From positions 310,001 to 374,000 of the forward strand of contig CAWHHJ010000004.1 in assembly GCA_963829085.1 (NCBI GenBank): a DNA stretch of 64,000 nucleotides, given 5' to 3'. How positions within the stretch are numbered: position 1 is the first letter of the stretch; every line of letters begins with the position of its first letter. Shown here piece after piece: positions 8,088 through 16,874 of this stretch. Below the pieces are notes generated by a model. It saw nothing but the letters and a program-made list of their open reading frames with translations. It did no database searches and was not told the DNA's origin. The stretch comes from PALSA-1004 sp963829085 (GTDB lineage Bacteria; Pseudomonadota; Gammaproteobacteria; Burkholderiales; SG8-41). Position numbers and translations under genes: made by a program.

Positions 8088-8812
8088 TGCGCGTCTTTCC
8101 CCGCCAGAACTTCAGCCACGTGGAGTACCTTCGTTTTCACGTCGCCGCGGCGACGCAAACGTCCTTCGATGTTCAGCATGCATCCCAGATCGCCGAGCAC
8201 CAACGCGTCAGCGCCGGTTGCTATCACTTGTTCGCATTTGTTGTCGGCGATGCGAGTCGATATGTCGCCGAACTTGACAGCAAATGCGCCGCCGAAACCA
8301 CAGCACGTTTCGGCGCCACTCATCTCGGTGATCTTGATGCCGGCTTTTGCCAGCAGCGCGCGCGGCTGACTCTTGACGTTCATCTCGCGCAAGCCGGAAC
8401 AGGAGTCGTGGTAAGTGATGACGCGATCAAAGCGCGCATCGATGCGTTCCACTTTGGCCACGTTCACGAGAAAGTCGGTCAATTCATACGTCTTCGCGCA
8501 CAGCTCTGTGGCGCGTGCGAGCTGCGGCGGGTCATCAGCAAACAAGTCAGGATAGTGCGTGCGTATCATCCCTGCACACGAGCCTGAGGGCGCCACCACG
8601 TACTCACACGTTTCGAATTCGCTGAGCACTTTGCGCGCGAGCGCGAGCGCCGATCTGCGGTCGCCGGAGTTATAGCCGGGCTGGCCACAGCATGTTTGCG
8701 TTGCCGGCACGGTGACCTCGCACCCGGCATCTTCGAGCAGTTTCAAGGCTGCGAAACCGATGCTGGGGCGCATGAGATCGACCAGACACGTGACGAACAG
8801 CCCGACCCGCAT
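8084..8812 (-). CDS. lutA: LutA-type iron-sulfur (CCG-domain) subunit
   Basis: A 242-residue protein with two cysteine-rich CCG domains: TQTCCGQPGYNSG (about residue 45) and GAETCCGFGGAFAVK (about residue 185), plus the paired cysteines in CLVD and CSGLR. These are the hallmark of LutA/GlpC/HdrB-like electron-transfer subunits. LutA works with LutB and LutC to oxidise L-lactate. I start at MRVGLFVTCLVD (8812), 2 bases after the esterase stop; the open frame runs 11 codons further into the esterase. The stop overlaps the start of the PanE-like gene by 4 bases. It is separated from lutB by several unrelated-looking genes. Confidence 0.88.
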   Translation of the reverse strand: MRVGLFVTCLVDLMRPSIGFAALKLLEDAGCEVTVPATQTCCGQPGYNSGDRRSALALARKVLSEFETCEYVVAPSGSCAGMIRTHYPDLFADDPPQLARATELCAKTYELTDFLVNVAKVERIDARFDRVITYHDSCSGLREMNVKSQPRALLAKAGIKITEMSGAETCCGFGGAFAVKFGDISTRIADNKCEQVIATGADALVLGDLGCMLNIEGRLRRRGDVKTKVLHVAEVLAGKDAQ

Positions 8813-8814
8813 GC

Positions 8815-9834
8815 TCACCGATACAGCCCCTGTTTCTCGAGCCACCCCTGGATCACGTCGGCCACCTGCTGATTGTTCCTGTCCATCATCATCATATGCG
8901 AGTTGCCTTTAATGCCGATTTGCGGCAGGTTCACGACTTCGTACCTGCCGCCCGCAGCGCGAACCTGTTCCAGCATCTTGATTTGGTTTGCTCGTATGGC
9001 GGGCCAGCGCGAGTCCTGCTCGATGAAATCGCCATACAGCGTGAGGATCGGCGTGCTTGCGAGTTGCGCGATCTTATTGGGATCGCCCAACCCGGCCGGC
9101 TCGACCAGGATGAGTGCTCTGACTTTGTCCGGACGCGCCTGCGCCACTTTCTGTCCGAACTGGCCGGCCTGCGAATGAACGAGCACGACGCAGGGACAGA
9201 CTTTATCCACGAGCGCCGTATACGCCGCGATGATCGCATCATCGGTAGTCGTCCAGCGTGGCACATTCTGCTTCGTGAAGTTATCGTAGCCCTCGAGCGG
9301 AAACTGGCTGCCGGGCAGTACTTTCATTTTCGCCGGGTCTTTGTTGTACGCGCCGGGACCTGCACCGATACGGAACCGATCGAACGGATTTTCCTTGGTA
9401 AGAAATACCGGTTCGCCCTTGAACACATCCGGATACATTGCCCAGCCGGCGCGCCCGCGCTCGACGGCGTCTGAGTTGTAAACCGCCCAACCCTTCTTGA
9501 TGAAGTAATTGAGCCAGCCCTCGCGCCCGTCGGGCGTGGTTTCGTATGTCACGCCCGTCAATCCGCCGCCATGCCACATCAGCAGCGGAAGCGCTCCACG
9601 TGGGTTCTGCGGAATGAAGTACTGAACGTACATGCTCTCGACTGCATATACACCATTGGGATCCACCTTTGCCGGCACGCCGCCGGGCGTAAAAGTAACT
9701 TCCTTCACCGGCTTGCCGGAAATGGTCACTTCGCGTCCGCCCACGTGAAACGATCCCATATCCTTGAGGGCGATCGGTGCTTGGACGCAACCCGCGAACA
9801 GCGCTATAGCTGCAAGCGCAAACGAGATTTTCAT
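8815..9834 (-). CDS. Alpha/beta-hydrolase lipoprotein (probable esterase)
   Basis: A 339-residue exported hydrolase. The N-terminus is a lipoprotein signal, with the lipobox cysteine at residue 16 (ALFAGC), so it is probably membrane-anchored in the periplasm or outer membrane. The hydrolase core shows the oxyanion segment PLLMWHGGGLTG, the nucleophile elbow VLVHSQAGQFG (serine in HSQAG), an acidic strand after TPILTLYGDFIEQ, and the catalytic His in IGIKGNSHMMMMD. This resembles the large alpha/beta-hydrolase group often annotated as esterases in Burkholderiales. The substrate is unknown. The lutA start follows 2 bases after the stop, and a Bug receptor gene lies upstream, suggesting an organic-acid ester substrate. 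Confidence 0.82.
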   Translation of the reverse strand: MKISFALAAIALFAGCVQAPIALKDMGSFHVGGREVTISGKPVKEVTFTPGGVPAKVDPNGVYAVESMYVQYFIPQNPRGALPLLMWHGGGLTGVTYETTPDGREGWLNYFIKKGWAVYNSDAVERGRAGWAMYPDVFKGEPVFLTKENPFDRFRIGAGPGAYNKDPAKMKVLPGSQFPLEGYDNFTKQNVPRWTTTDDAIIAAYTALVDKVCPCVVLVHSQAGQFGQKVAQARPDKVRALILVEPAGLGDPNKIAQLASTPILTLYGDFIEQDSRWPAIRANQIKMLEQVRAAGGRYEVVNLPQIGIKGNSHMMMMDRNNQQVADVIQGWLEKQGLYR

Positions 9835-9898
9835 TTGTCTCCTCCTCTCATGCCTAAAGCGACTGCCCGCAGATGCGCAGACAGCGCCTTGTTCCCGA

Positions 9899-10864
9899 CT
9901 AATCCGCGCGCGCGCCGGATTCCTTGACGACCTTGCTCCACTTCAACTTTTCGCGCTCGATGAACGCTTGAAATTGCTCGGGTGTGCTGCCGATGGGCTC
10001 GATGCCGTCGCGCATAAGCCGCTCGGTGACGTCAGGCAGCTTGAGCACTTTGGCAATCTCGCTCTGCAGCCGATTAATGACATCTTTCGGCGTGCCTCCC
10101 GGAACGCACGCGCCCGCCCACGATATCGCTTCGAAGCCCGGCAATCCGGACTCTGCCACCGTTGGAATGTCCTGCATCGTTGGAAAGCGTTTACCGCTGG
10201 TGATCGCGAGCACGCGCAGTTTGCCTGCCTTGACATGCGGCATCGTGCTGACGGGCTGATCAAACATCATGACAACCTGTCCCGCGAGCAGATCGCCGAT
10301 TGCCTGCCCCGTTCCTTTGTACGGCACATGCACGATGTTGATGCCGGCGAGCGACTTGAACATTTCAGGCGACAAATGTGACGCGGAACCGACGCCGGAT
10401 GATGCGTAATTGATTTGCCCCGGGTGCGCTTTGGCGAACGCGATCAGCTCTCTGACATTTTTGACCGGCAACGACGGATGTATGACGATTATGTACGGCA
10501 GCGAACCGGTCTGCGTCACCGGTACTAAATCTTTGTCCGCGTTATAGGGCACTGTTTTGTACAGGTAAGGAATAATGGCGAAATTGCCCGTCGTGCATGC
10601 CAACATCGTGTAGCCATCCGGCGGAGATTTCGACAACGCCTCCGCGGCGATGATGCCGCCGGCGCCGGTCCGGTTGTCGACGACTACCTGCTGGCCGATG
10701 TTCTCGGACATTTTTTGCGCAATCAGACGTGCGAGGATATCGGTCGAGCCGCCCGGGGCAAAGCCAACGAGAAAGCGGATTGTCTTGGCCGGATAATTCT
10801 GCGCGTAAGCAGAGGACGTCACGAGCAACGCCAGCACGCTCACTGATGTTCGTATGATTGTCAT
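9899..10864 (-). CDS. Bug/TctC-family solute-binding receptor
   Basis: A periplasmic receptor of the tripartite tricarboxylate transporter type: binds a small carboxylate with high affinity and hands it to a TctA/TctB permease. It has a signal peptide (MTIIRTSVSVLALLVTSSAYA) and the family landmarks FAPGGSTDILAR, NRTGAGGIIAAE, SPPDGYTM, HPSLPVKNVREL and VHVPYKGTG. Length is 321 residues. GGGGAG lies 4 bases before the ATG at 10864, which decides this start over the in-frame ATG at 10879. No permease genes are nearby. It is between the esterase and the sulfatase on the same strand; the ligand is unknown. Confidence 0.92.
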   Translation of the reverse strand: MTIIRTSVSVLALLVTSSAYAQNYPAKTIRFLVGFAPGGSTDILARLIAQKMSENIGQQVVVDNRTGAGGIIAAEALSKSPPDGYTMLACTTGNFAIIPYLYKTVPYNADKDLVPVTQTGSLPYIIVIHPSLPVKNVRELIAFAKAHPGQINYASSGVGSASHLSPEMFKSLAGINIVHVPYKGTGQAIGDLLAGQVVMMFDQPVSTMPHVKAGKLRVLAITSGKRFPTMQDIPTVAESGLPGFEAISWAGACVPGGTPKDVINRLQSEIAKVLKLPDVTERLMRDGIEPIGSTPEQFQAFIEREKLKWSKVVKESGARAD

Positions 10865-10963
10865 TCGCTTGCTCCCCACTGTATGACGACGGCGGATGCG
10901 CAGTATAAACCGTGGTCTGCACAGTAGCGTATGAGCGCTCCGCTTAACTCGATACGCGCGTCT

Positions 10964-12499
10964 TTACGCCATGCCTATGGGCTCAGCGAGCGGATGCACG
11001 ACTGCACCGGGGCGCGCGCGCATCAGGCCTTCCATCTCATCACGCACTTTGCGATAACCGGCGTCATCGAACAGATTGTTCATTTCGCCGGCGTCATTGA
11101 CGAGATCGTACATCTCGCCGGCGCCCGATGCGAGTTCGAAGGTGCACTTCCAGCGCTGGGTTCGAACGGTACGCAACTGAAGACCGACGCCGCAGCGCGA
11201 AGGATGGACATGCCATTCGCTGTACGCGACATCACGCGTTTCATTTTCGCCGGCGAGCAGCCGCCGCAGACTCCGGCTCTGGAGCTTGATAGGTGCGCTT
11301 ACGTTTGCTGCGTCGTAAAAGGTCGCGGCAAGATCGAGCGTTGATACGGGTTGTGCGACAACTCGGTCACGCGCGACGCCCGGGCCGGACGCAACCAGCG
11401 TCACACGCATGAGATCTTCGTACGGTGTCGGGCCTTTCAGGTACAACCCGTGGTTACCAAGCAGCTCGCCGTGGTCCGTCGTGTAGACGATAAGTGTGTC
11501 ATCCGCTAGCTGCTGCGCTTGCAGCGCTTCAAGCAGGCGGCCCACGTTGTGATCGATCAAAGAAATCATGCCATAGTAGTTCGCGGTCATATGTGCGAGC
11601 TGCTGATCGGTCTGATCGGGAACGCGCGAACCTTCCGCCCGGAACTTCAACATTTCGGCGTCCGCCAATTGCGGTACACCCTCGAGTGACGCCTTGTGCC
11701 ACCACGGCCGCCGCTCAAGATCTTTTTTGCGATGTTGAGGTAACTTCATACTGCCCGGATCGTATAGCCGCGACCACGGCTCGGGGCAATCGAATGCATG
11801 ATGCGGATCGGGAAATGATACCCAGGCGCAAAATGGCTTCATCGTGTCCCGCTGCTCGAGATAGTGGATCGCCCGATCGGCAATCCAGGTACTGTTATGC
11901 CACGCAGCCGGCAGCGCGGAATTCCATGTCTGTGCAGCGCCGACATCGGGCGGCAGTCCCGTCGCCCACAGCTTGAGCGCTTCCTCGTTGCGTCCGCGCG
12001 AAATCAACCAGCGCTCGTAATGTCCCGCCGGCGGACGCTCTATCGCCCGCGTGCGATGCAGATGTCCCAGCACGCAAAGCTCGACATGCTCGAAACCCAT
12101 GTACGGCCCAAACCAGCTTGGACCGTAAGCAGCCTGGCTCTGTTTGCATTCGGGCGTGCCCGTGGGTTTGAATGTCGACTTGGTCGCGAAATGCGCCTTG
12201 CCGATAAAAGCGGTTTGATAGCCGCTACGTCCAAGCGTCCCTGCAAAGCCCTGAGTGCCGACTGCCGGGTCCAGATCGACTCCGTTGTCCCATACGCCAT
12301 GCGTGAGCGGCAACAGGCCGGTGAGTATCGACGCGCGCGAGGGCTGGCACACGAGGTTCGGCGTCATGCATGCGTTGAACCGCGTCCCTTCGCGAGCAAG
12401 GCGATCAATATGCGGTGTCTTGATATCCGGATTTTCGAAACCGTTGCAGTCGGCGCGCTGTTGGTCCGAAGTAATGAGCAGAATATTTGGTCGTTTCAT
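10964..12499 (-). CDS. Sulfatase (formylglycine-type arylsulfatase family)
   Basis: A 511-residue sulfatase/alkaline phosphatase superfamily hydrolase that cleaves sulfate esters. The metal site starts with NILLITSDQQRAD (residues 5-17). The activation motif is C51-Q-P-S-R, where Cys51 would be oxidised to formylglycine by a separate maturase not seen here. It is followed by ASILTGLLPLTHGVWDN, and further metal ligands are in YTTDHGELLGNHGLYLKG (about 330). No signal peptide is evident, so the enzyme looks cytoplasmic, which is not the usual location for an arylsulfatase. It lies between two Bug receptor genes, suggesting degradation of an imported sulfated compound, but the substrate cannot be inferred. 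Confidence 0.9.
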   Translation of the reverse strand: MKRPNILLITSDQQRADCNGFENPDIKTPHIDRLAREGTRFNACMTPNLVCQPSRASILTGLLPLTHGVWDNGVDLDPAVGTQGFAGTLGRSGYQTAFIGKAHFATKSTFKPTGTPECKQSQAAYGPSWFGPYMGFEHVELCVLGHLHRTRAIERPPAGHYERWLISRGRNEEALKLWATGLPPDVGAAQTWNSALPAAWHNSTWIADRAIHYLEQRDTMKPFCAWVSFPDPHHAFDCPEPWSRLYDPGSMKLPQHRKKDLERRPWWHKASLEGVPQLADAEMLKFRAEGSRVPDQTDQQLAHMTANYYGMISLIDHNVGRLLEALQAQQLADDTLIVYTTDHGELLGNHGLYLKGPTPYEDLMRVTLVASGPGVARDRVVAQPVSTLDLAATFYDAANVSAPIKLQSRSLRRLLAGENETRDVAYSEWHVHPSRCGVGLQLRTVRTQRWKCTFELASGAGEMYDLVNDAGEMNNLFDDAGYRKVRDEMEGLMRARPGAVVHPLAEPIGMA

Positions 12500-12516
12500 G
12501 GACAGGCATTACCTTT

Positions 12517-13548
12517 CTAGTTTTTGCCAAGGCCGAGATCGCTGTAGATCGCGCTGAACTGTTCTGCCTGCTGTTCCATGTAGCGTTTTGCCGCATCGCC
12601 AGTGAGGAAGTTAGCGGTCCACAAATTACGCTCGAGGTCTTTTTGCCAATCTTCGCCCTTCACAGCTTGTTCCACCGCGGCTGCCCAGTATGCCACCTGC
12701 TCCCGCGGCATATTCTTAGGTCCGACAACGCTGCGCCAGTTCGTATATACGGCGTCTATTCCGCTGTCTTTGAGCGTGGGCACATTGCCCATTGTTCCCG
12801 CAAGACGGCGCGGGGACGTGACACCAACTGCGCGTATACGACCGCTTTGCAGATGCGGTGGAAAATTCACAACGCTGCCGGAAACGACATCGACCTCGCC
12901 TGCAATTGCCGCGGTAATCGCTTCGCCCGCCGATTTATACGCGACGAACCGCACATCTTTTACGCTCGCGCCCGCCGCTTTAACCGCGACGACGGCGCCG
13001 GTATGGGCTCCACTGCCGAGCCCCGGTGCACAACCGATCGACAGCGCGCCCGCATCCTTGCGCAAACGCTCAACCACGTCGCGCATCGATTTCAAGGGTG
13101 AATCGGCCCTCACGACGAATGCCATGTAATCGTCGAACAATATTGCGATGGTCGTGATATCGGCGGCCCCGAGCGGATGCGCACCTATCAGTGAATTCGC
13201 GATCAGACCCGGTCCGCCGATCGCAATCGCGTGTCCATCTCTAGCGCCTTTATCATTCATGTATGCCCAGGCGATGCCTTGTCCCGCGCCCGGTTTATTG
13301 ACGACGACAACCGGAGTTGCCGTGACCTTCTGCTGCTCCCACGCGCGCTGAATAAGGCGCGCGGTGAGATCGATGCTGCCGCCGGGCGCCGCGCCGACGA
13401 TGAATTCGACGCTACGTACGGGTTTCCACGCTTGCGCGAACGCGGTGACCGCCGCACAGCATGCAAGGGCAACTACGCAGCGCTTGGCAAACGAGACCAT
13501 CGCCGAGCAATCGTTTCTCAGCGCTCGGGTGCCTTTAGTTGAATTCAT
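12517..13548 (-). CDS. Bug/TctC-family receptor (divergent)
   Basis: A 343-residue periplasmic receptor, 17 bases upstream of the sulfatase and probably in one unit with it. Family motifs are present but degenerate: AAPGGSIDLTARLI, NKPGAGQGIAWAYM, then GHAIAIGGPGLIANS in place of the usual PDGYT region, and FVAYKSAGEAITAAI for the VPYKG loop. This suggests a distinct ligand class. Two starts are plausible. The ATG at 13548 is upstream; the ATG at 13500 places a normal signal peptide (MVSFAKRCVVALACCAAVTA) at the N-terminus and may be the true start. Neither has a clear ribosome site. The amidase gene is divergent across 72 bases. Confidence 0.88.
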   Translation of the reverse strand: MNSTKGTRALRNDCSAMVSFAKRCVVALACCAAVTAFAQAWKPVRSVEFIVGAAPGGSIDLTARLIQRAWEQQKVTATPVVVVNKPGAGQGIAWAYMNDKGARDGHAIAIGGPGLIANSLIGAHPLGAADITTIAILFDDYMAFVVRADSPLKSMRDVVERLRKDAGALSIGCAPGLGSGAHTGAVVAVKAAGASVKDVRFVAYKSAGEAITAAIAGEVDVVSGSVVNFPPHLQSGRIRAVGVTSPRRLAGTMGNVPTLKDSGIDAVYTNWRSVVGPKNMPREQVAYWAAAVEQAVKGEDWQKDLERNLWTANFLTGDAAKRYMEQQAEQFSAIYSDLGLGKN

Positions 13549-13620
13549 CGGCAGTGCTTTCAGCGCCGGCTAACGTTTTGAACGGGACTTTGTTGGGCCG
13601 AACTTAGCGAAGATGCTAGC

Positions 13621-15066
13621 ATGGCAATCATGACATCCGCGACCACTCCCGATCGGCCTTTGATGACGACCTCAGCTATGCACTATATGACGCTTACTGA
13701 AGTGGCGGCGCTGCTGCGCGCGAAAAAGCTTTCGCCGGTCGAGCTTACGCGCACGCTCCTCGATCGCATTAGCCGCCTCGATGGCCGATTACATAGCTAT
13801 ATCACCGTCACCGGTGACCTCGCGCTCGAGCAGGCAAAACGCGCCGAGCGTGAAATCGCGGCCGGCAATTATCGCGGACCGCTTCATGGCGTTCCCATCG
13901 CGCATAAAGACATTGTGTGGACGAAAGGCATACGCACAACCGCTCACTCGAATCTGCTGGCCGATTGGGTACCGGCGAACAATGCGACGGTTTACGATAA
14001 GCTGGAAGCCGCAGGAAGCGTATGTCTCGGCAAGACAGCACTGCATGAATTCGCATACGGTGCTCCCGCGCCGACCGCGCCATTTCCCCCCGCGCTGAAC
14101 CCGTGGCATACCGACTACAGCCCCGGCTCGTCGAGCAGCGGCTCGGGAGCCGCCGTTGCGGCCGGGCTGGCGATGGGCGCGACCGGGACAGATACTGGAG
14201 GCTCGATACGCCATCCGGCTGCCGTCTGCGCAATCGCCGGCATGAAGCCGACGTATGGACGCGTCAGCAATTATGGCGTGATTCAACTTGCCGCGAGCCT
14301 CGATCACGTCGGACCCATGACGCGCACTGTGCGCGATAACGCGGCGATGCTGCAGGTCATGGCGGGCTACGATCCGCGCGATGCCGGCTCCGTTGATCAA
14401 CCCGTACCCGACCTTTCCCGCTTTATCGGCAACGCGATCAAAGGCGTCCACATCGGAATCCCCGAGCGCTATATCGCTCAGAATCCGAATGATCCGCAGG
14501 TGCTCGGCGCTTTTGAGCAGGCGAAGCGCGCGCTGCGCGACGCGGGCGCGGATCTGCGCGCGATTGAAGTCGACGGAATCGATGATGCCGATCAAGCGGG
14601 CTCGACGATACTCATGTGGGAGGCTTACCAGTTTCACAAGCGGAACCTCGTCGACCATCCTGAGAAATACGGAGCGCCGTTGCGCGAAAGACTGCTGCTC
14701 GCCGGCGAATGGGACGAGGCACGCTACAAGCGCGCAAACGAACAGCGCGAACGGCTGCGTGCAGGTTTCAAGTCCGTGCTTGCCGATGGCATCGACGTCA
14801 TTGTGCAGCCGGGACGCAACACACCGGCCGTGACTTTGGAAGCGCTGATCGCGAATCCGCTGGATACTGCGGGCGGCATACGACGCATGTACAACATCAC
14901 GCGTATGCCGGCGATGGTGCTACCGATGGGTTTCGACCGCGATGGGCTGCCGCTGGGTTTGCAGATCGCGGGCAACTGGTGGTGTGAGGACCGGGTTTAT
15001 CAGGTCGCTGCCGCCTATGAAGACGCGAGCGGCTGGTCGCACCTTCATCCGCCCGCATTTAGCTGA
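13621..15066 (+). CDS. Amidase-signature family hydrolase
   Basis: A 481-residue amidase of the GatA/AtzF type that cleaves amide or related C-N bonds. The Ser-cisSer-Lys triad is visible: Lys96 in VPIAHKDIVWTKG, the cis-serine around Ser171 in the SPGSSSSGSGAA stretch, and the nucleophile Ser195 in GTDTGGSIRHPAA. The region after that (AGMKPTYGRVSNYG, LDHVGPMTRTVRD) is also typical. Catalytic serines are thus intact though the usual GGSSGGS loop is GSSSSGS. Several ATGs lie in the first 23 codons and none has a good ribosome site, so the N-terminus is uncertain. Not a glutamyl-tRNA amidotransferase, since gatB and gatC are absent. It is divergent from a Bug/sulfatase unit and precedes another Bug gene. 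Confidence 0.87.
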   Translation: MAIMTSATTPDRPLMTTSAMHYMTLTEVAALLRAKKLSPVELTRTLLDRISRLDGRLHSYITVTGDLALEQAKRAEREIAAGNYRGPLHGVPIAHKDIVWTKGIRTTAHSNLLADWVPANNATVYDKLEAAGSVCLGKTALHEFAYGAPAPTAPFPPALNPWHTDYSPGSSSSGSGAAVAAGLAMGATGTDTGGSIRHPAAVCAIAGMKPTYGRVSNYGVIQLAASLDHVGPMTRTVRDNAAMLQVMAGYDPRDAGSVDQPVPDLSRFIGNAIKGVHIGIPERYIAQNPNDPQVLGAFEQAKRALRDAGADLRAIEVDGIDDADQAGSTILMWEAYQFHKRNLVDHPEKYGAPLRERLLLAGEWDEARYKRANEQRERLRAGFKSVLADGIDVIVQPGRNTPAVTLEALIANPLDTAGGIRRMYNITRMPAMVLPMGFDRDGLPLGLQIAGNWWCEDRVYQVAAAYEDASGWSHLHPPAFS

Positions 15067-15294
15067 CTACGTAACCGGTCGCATACCGACCGACTGCTGA
15101 TACCAGCGCCATGCGCTTTGCATACCGCGTGAGGACAAGCCATCCACTGTAGTACGACTGTAGTGATTCGCGCAATACGAGCGTAAGTGTAAACGGCGTA
15201 ACGACGGTCACAAGCACCGATATAAAGGAATGCCGCGCCTGGCGCATAATTCTCGCAAAGCGATTGCGTCAGTCGCCGCTGCTCGAGGAACCAT

Positions 15295-16260
15295 ATGAAA
15301 AATTTACACAGAATCGCCGTACTTACACTTTGCGGCTGCATGCCGTGCGCTGCATGGTCACAAAATTATCCGGCGAAGCCCGTGCGCTTCATCATTCCAT
15401 TTCCGCCCGGTGGCCCGACCGATATATTGGGACGCCTTGCGGCGCAGCGCCTGACCGAAGCGTGGGGCGTGCAAGTCGTTGCCGACAACCGCGCAGGCGC
15501 CGGCGGCAATATCGGCTCCGAGCTCTGCGCGAAGTCGCCACCGGATGGCTATACCATTTGCATGATGACTATTGCGCAAAGCATCTCTCCGTCGATTTAC
15601 AAGAAGCTTGGATTCGACCCGATCAAGGATCTCGCGCCGGTGACCCTCATGGCAACTTTGCCAAGTCTCCTGATGGTTCACCCCTCCCTGCCCGCAAAGA
15701 ACGTACGTGAGCTTGTCGCGTTGGCCAAGTCGAAACCCGGCACACTGACGTACGCGTCGACTGGTAACGGATCGAGCCCTCACATGCTCATGGAGATGTT
15801 CAAGTGGCTCGCGGGCGTTGATCTTGTGCATGTGCCTTATAAAGGCGCTTCGCCTGCCATGATCGACCAGATCTCCGGTCAGATCGACGTCGCGTTCAGC
15901 ACAGCGATCGCGGCGCTGCCGTTTGTGCAGCAGGGCAAAGTGCGGGCTATCGCAGTATCGACGCGCGAGCGCTTCCCGCCCCTGCCCAATTTGCCCAGCG
16001 TAGCTGAGAGCGGCATCAAAGAGTTCGACGGCAGCTCATGGCAGGGTGTCGTCATGCCCGCTGGCACAGCGCGCGAATATATCGCCAAGGCGCATGCGGA
16101 ACTCGCGACGATGCTCAAGTCGGCGGACATGAAACAAAAAATCATGCAGCAGGGTGGATTCGCCGTCGGCAATACGCCGGAGGAATTCGCGGCCTTCATT
16201 CGCAGCGAAACGGATAAATGGGCGCGCGTGGCGAAGGCAGCGAAAATTCAGGTCGAGTGA
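15295..16260 (+). CDS. Bug/TctC-family solute-binding receptor
   Basis: A 321-residue receptor with signal peptide (MKNLHRIAVLTLCGCMPCAAWS) and well-kept motifs PFPPGGPTDILGR, DNRAGAGGNIGSE, KSPPDGYTICMM, HPSLPAKNVREL and VHVPYKGASPAM. GAGGA lies 5 bases before the ATG. It begins a probable three-gene operon: the following membrane gene starts with a GTGA overlap of its stop, and a class II aldolase comes next. The 228 bases upstream contain no gene; they include a short stem near 15073-15090 (CGGTCG/CGACCG) without a T-run, of unknown meaning. Confidence 0.92.
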   Translation: MKNLHRIAVLTLCGCMPCAAWSQNYPAKPVRFIIPFPPGGPTDILGRLAAQRLTEAWGVQVVADNRAGAGGNIGSELCAKSPPDGYTICMMTIAQSISPSIYKKLGFDPIKDLAPVTLMATLPSLLMVHPSLPAKNVRELVALAKSKPGTLTYASTGNGSSPHMLMEMFKWLAGVDLVHVPYKGASPAMIDQISGQIDVAFSTAIAALPFVQQGKVRAIAVSTRERFPPLPNLPSVAESGIKEFDGSSWQGVVMPAGTAREYIAKAHAELATMLKSADMKQKIMQQGGFAVGNTPEEFAAFIRSETDKWARVAKAAKIQVE

Positions 16261-16874
16261 ACGCATCGAGATCTATCGGCGGGGTGCAGATCACCGAGAG
16301 CGGCGGCACTACACAGCTCTGCTTTCCGCCGCGGCGGGCTGCCGGCTCCGCATTGATGCTGACGATCTTTGGTGCGGCCTGCAGCATCATCGGCGTGATG
16401 TCCGTCGCGGGTCTTGAGCGATCCGGAGACAGTCCGGCGTCGAGCAACGTTGCGCTCGCATTCGCCGGTGTCTTTTCGCTGCCGCTCTTCGCCATAGGTC
16501 AGTTATTCATCGTCATTGGATTTTGGACGGCGGTTAACTCTCTCGCGGTCGAAGCAAGCGCGGCCGGGTTGCGCAGCACACGCCGGTGTTTTGGCATTGC
16601 CGTCGCCCGACGCAGTATGGCGCACACGGACATTGCAGCGATCGAAAGCCGCATGGCTGCCAGGTACATCGGAGCTTTCGGCCGTTCACGCTACTATCGC
16701 CTGATCGCTAGTGGGCGTGACCCCACGCATCGATCGATGCTCATCGCCGACACTCTTAAAGGCATTGAGATGACCAGCGAAGTAAGGCGCATCATCGTCG
16801 ACCGCCTCGCTATTACGGGACTTGATGCTGCCGGCCGTCAGGACCATCTGTTAAAAGAGAATCCGGATGAATGA
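16257..16874 (+). CDS. Unknown membrane protein coupled to a Bug gene
   Basis: A 205-residue protein with no family I recognise. I choose the GTG at 16257, whose GTGA overlaps the Bug stop by 4 bases; an ATG at 16218 inside the Bug gene gives an implausible extension. Two transmembrane segments are clear: about residues 32-50 (GSALMLTIFGAACSIIGVMS) and 70-95 (FAGVFSLPLFAIGQLFIVIGF). The rest is soluble and ends in a helix-rich basic and acidic region with SRYYRLIASGRD and TLKGIEMTSEVRRIIVDRL. The 3' end overlaps the aldolase start by 8 bases. The operon position suggests a role near transport or aldol cleavage, but nothing more can be said. Confidence 0.7.
   Translation: MNASRSIGGVQITESGGTTQLCFPPRRAAGSALMLTIFGAACSIIGVMSVAGLERSGDSPASSNVALAFAGVFSLPLFAIGQLFIVIGFWTAVNSLAVEASAAGLRSTRRCFGIAVARRSMAHTDIAAIESRMAARYIGAFGRSRYYRLIASGRDPTHRSMLIADTLKGIEMTSEVRRIIVDRLAITGLDAAGRQDHLLKENPDE

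Noticed and set aside
16218..16256. Upstream ATG for the membrane protein inside the Bug gene
   Set aside because: The GTG at 16257 gives a normal 4-base overlap.
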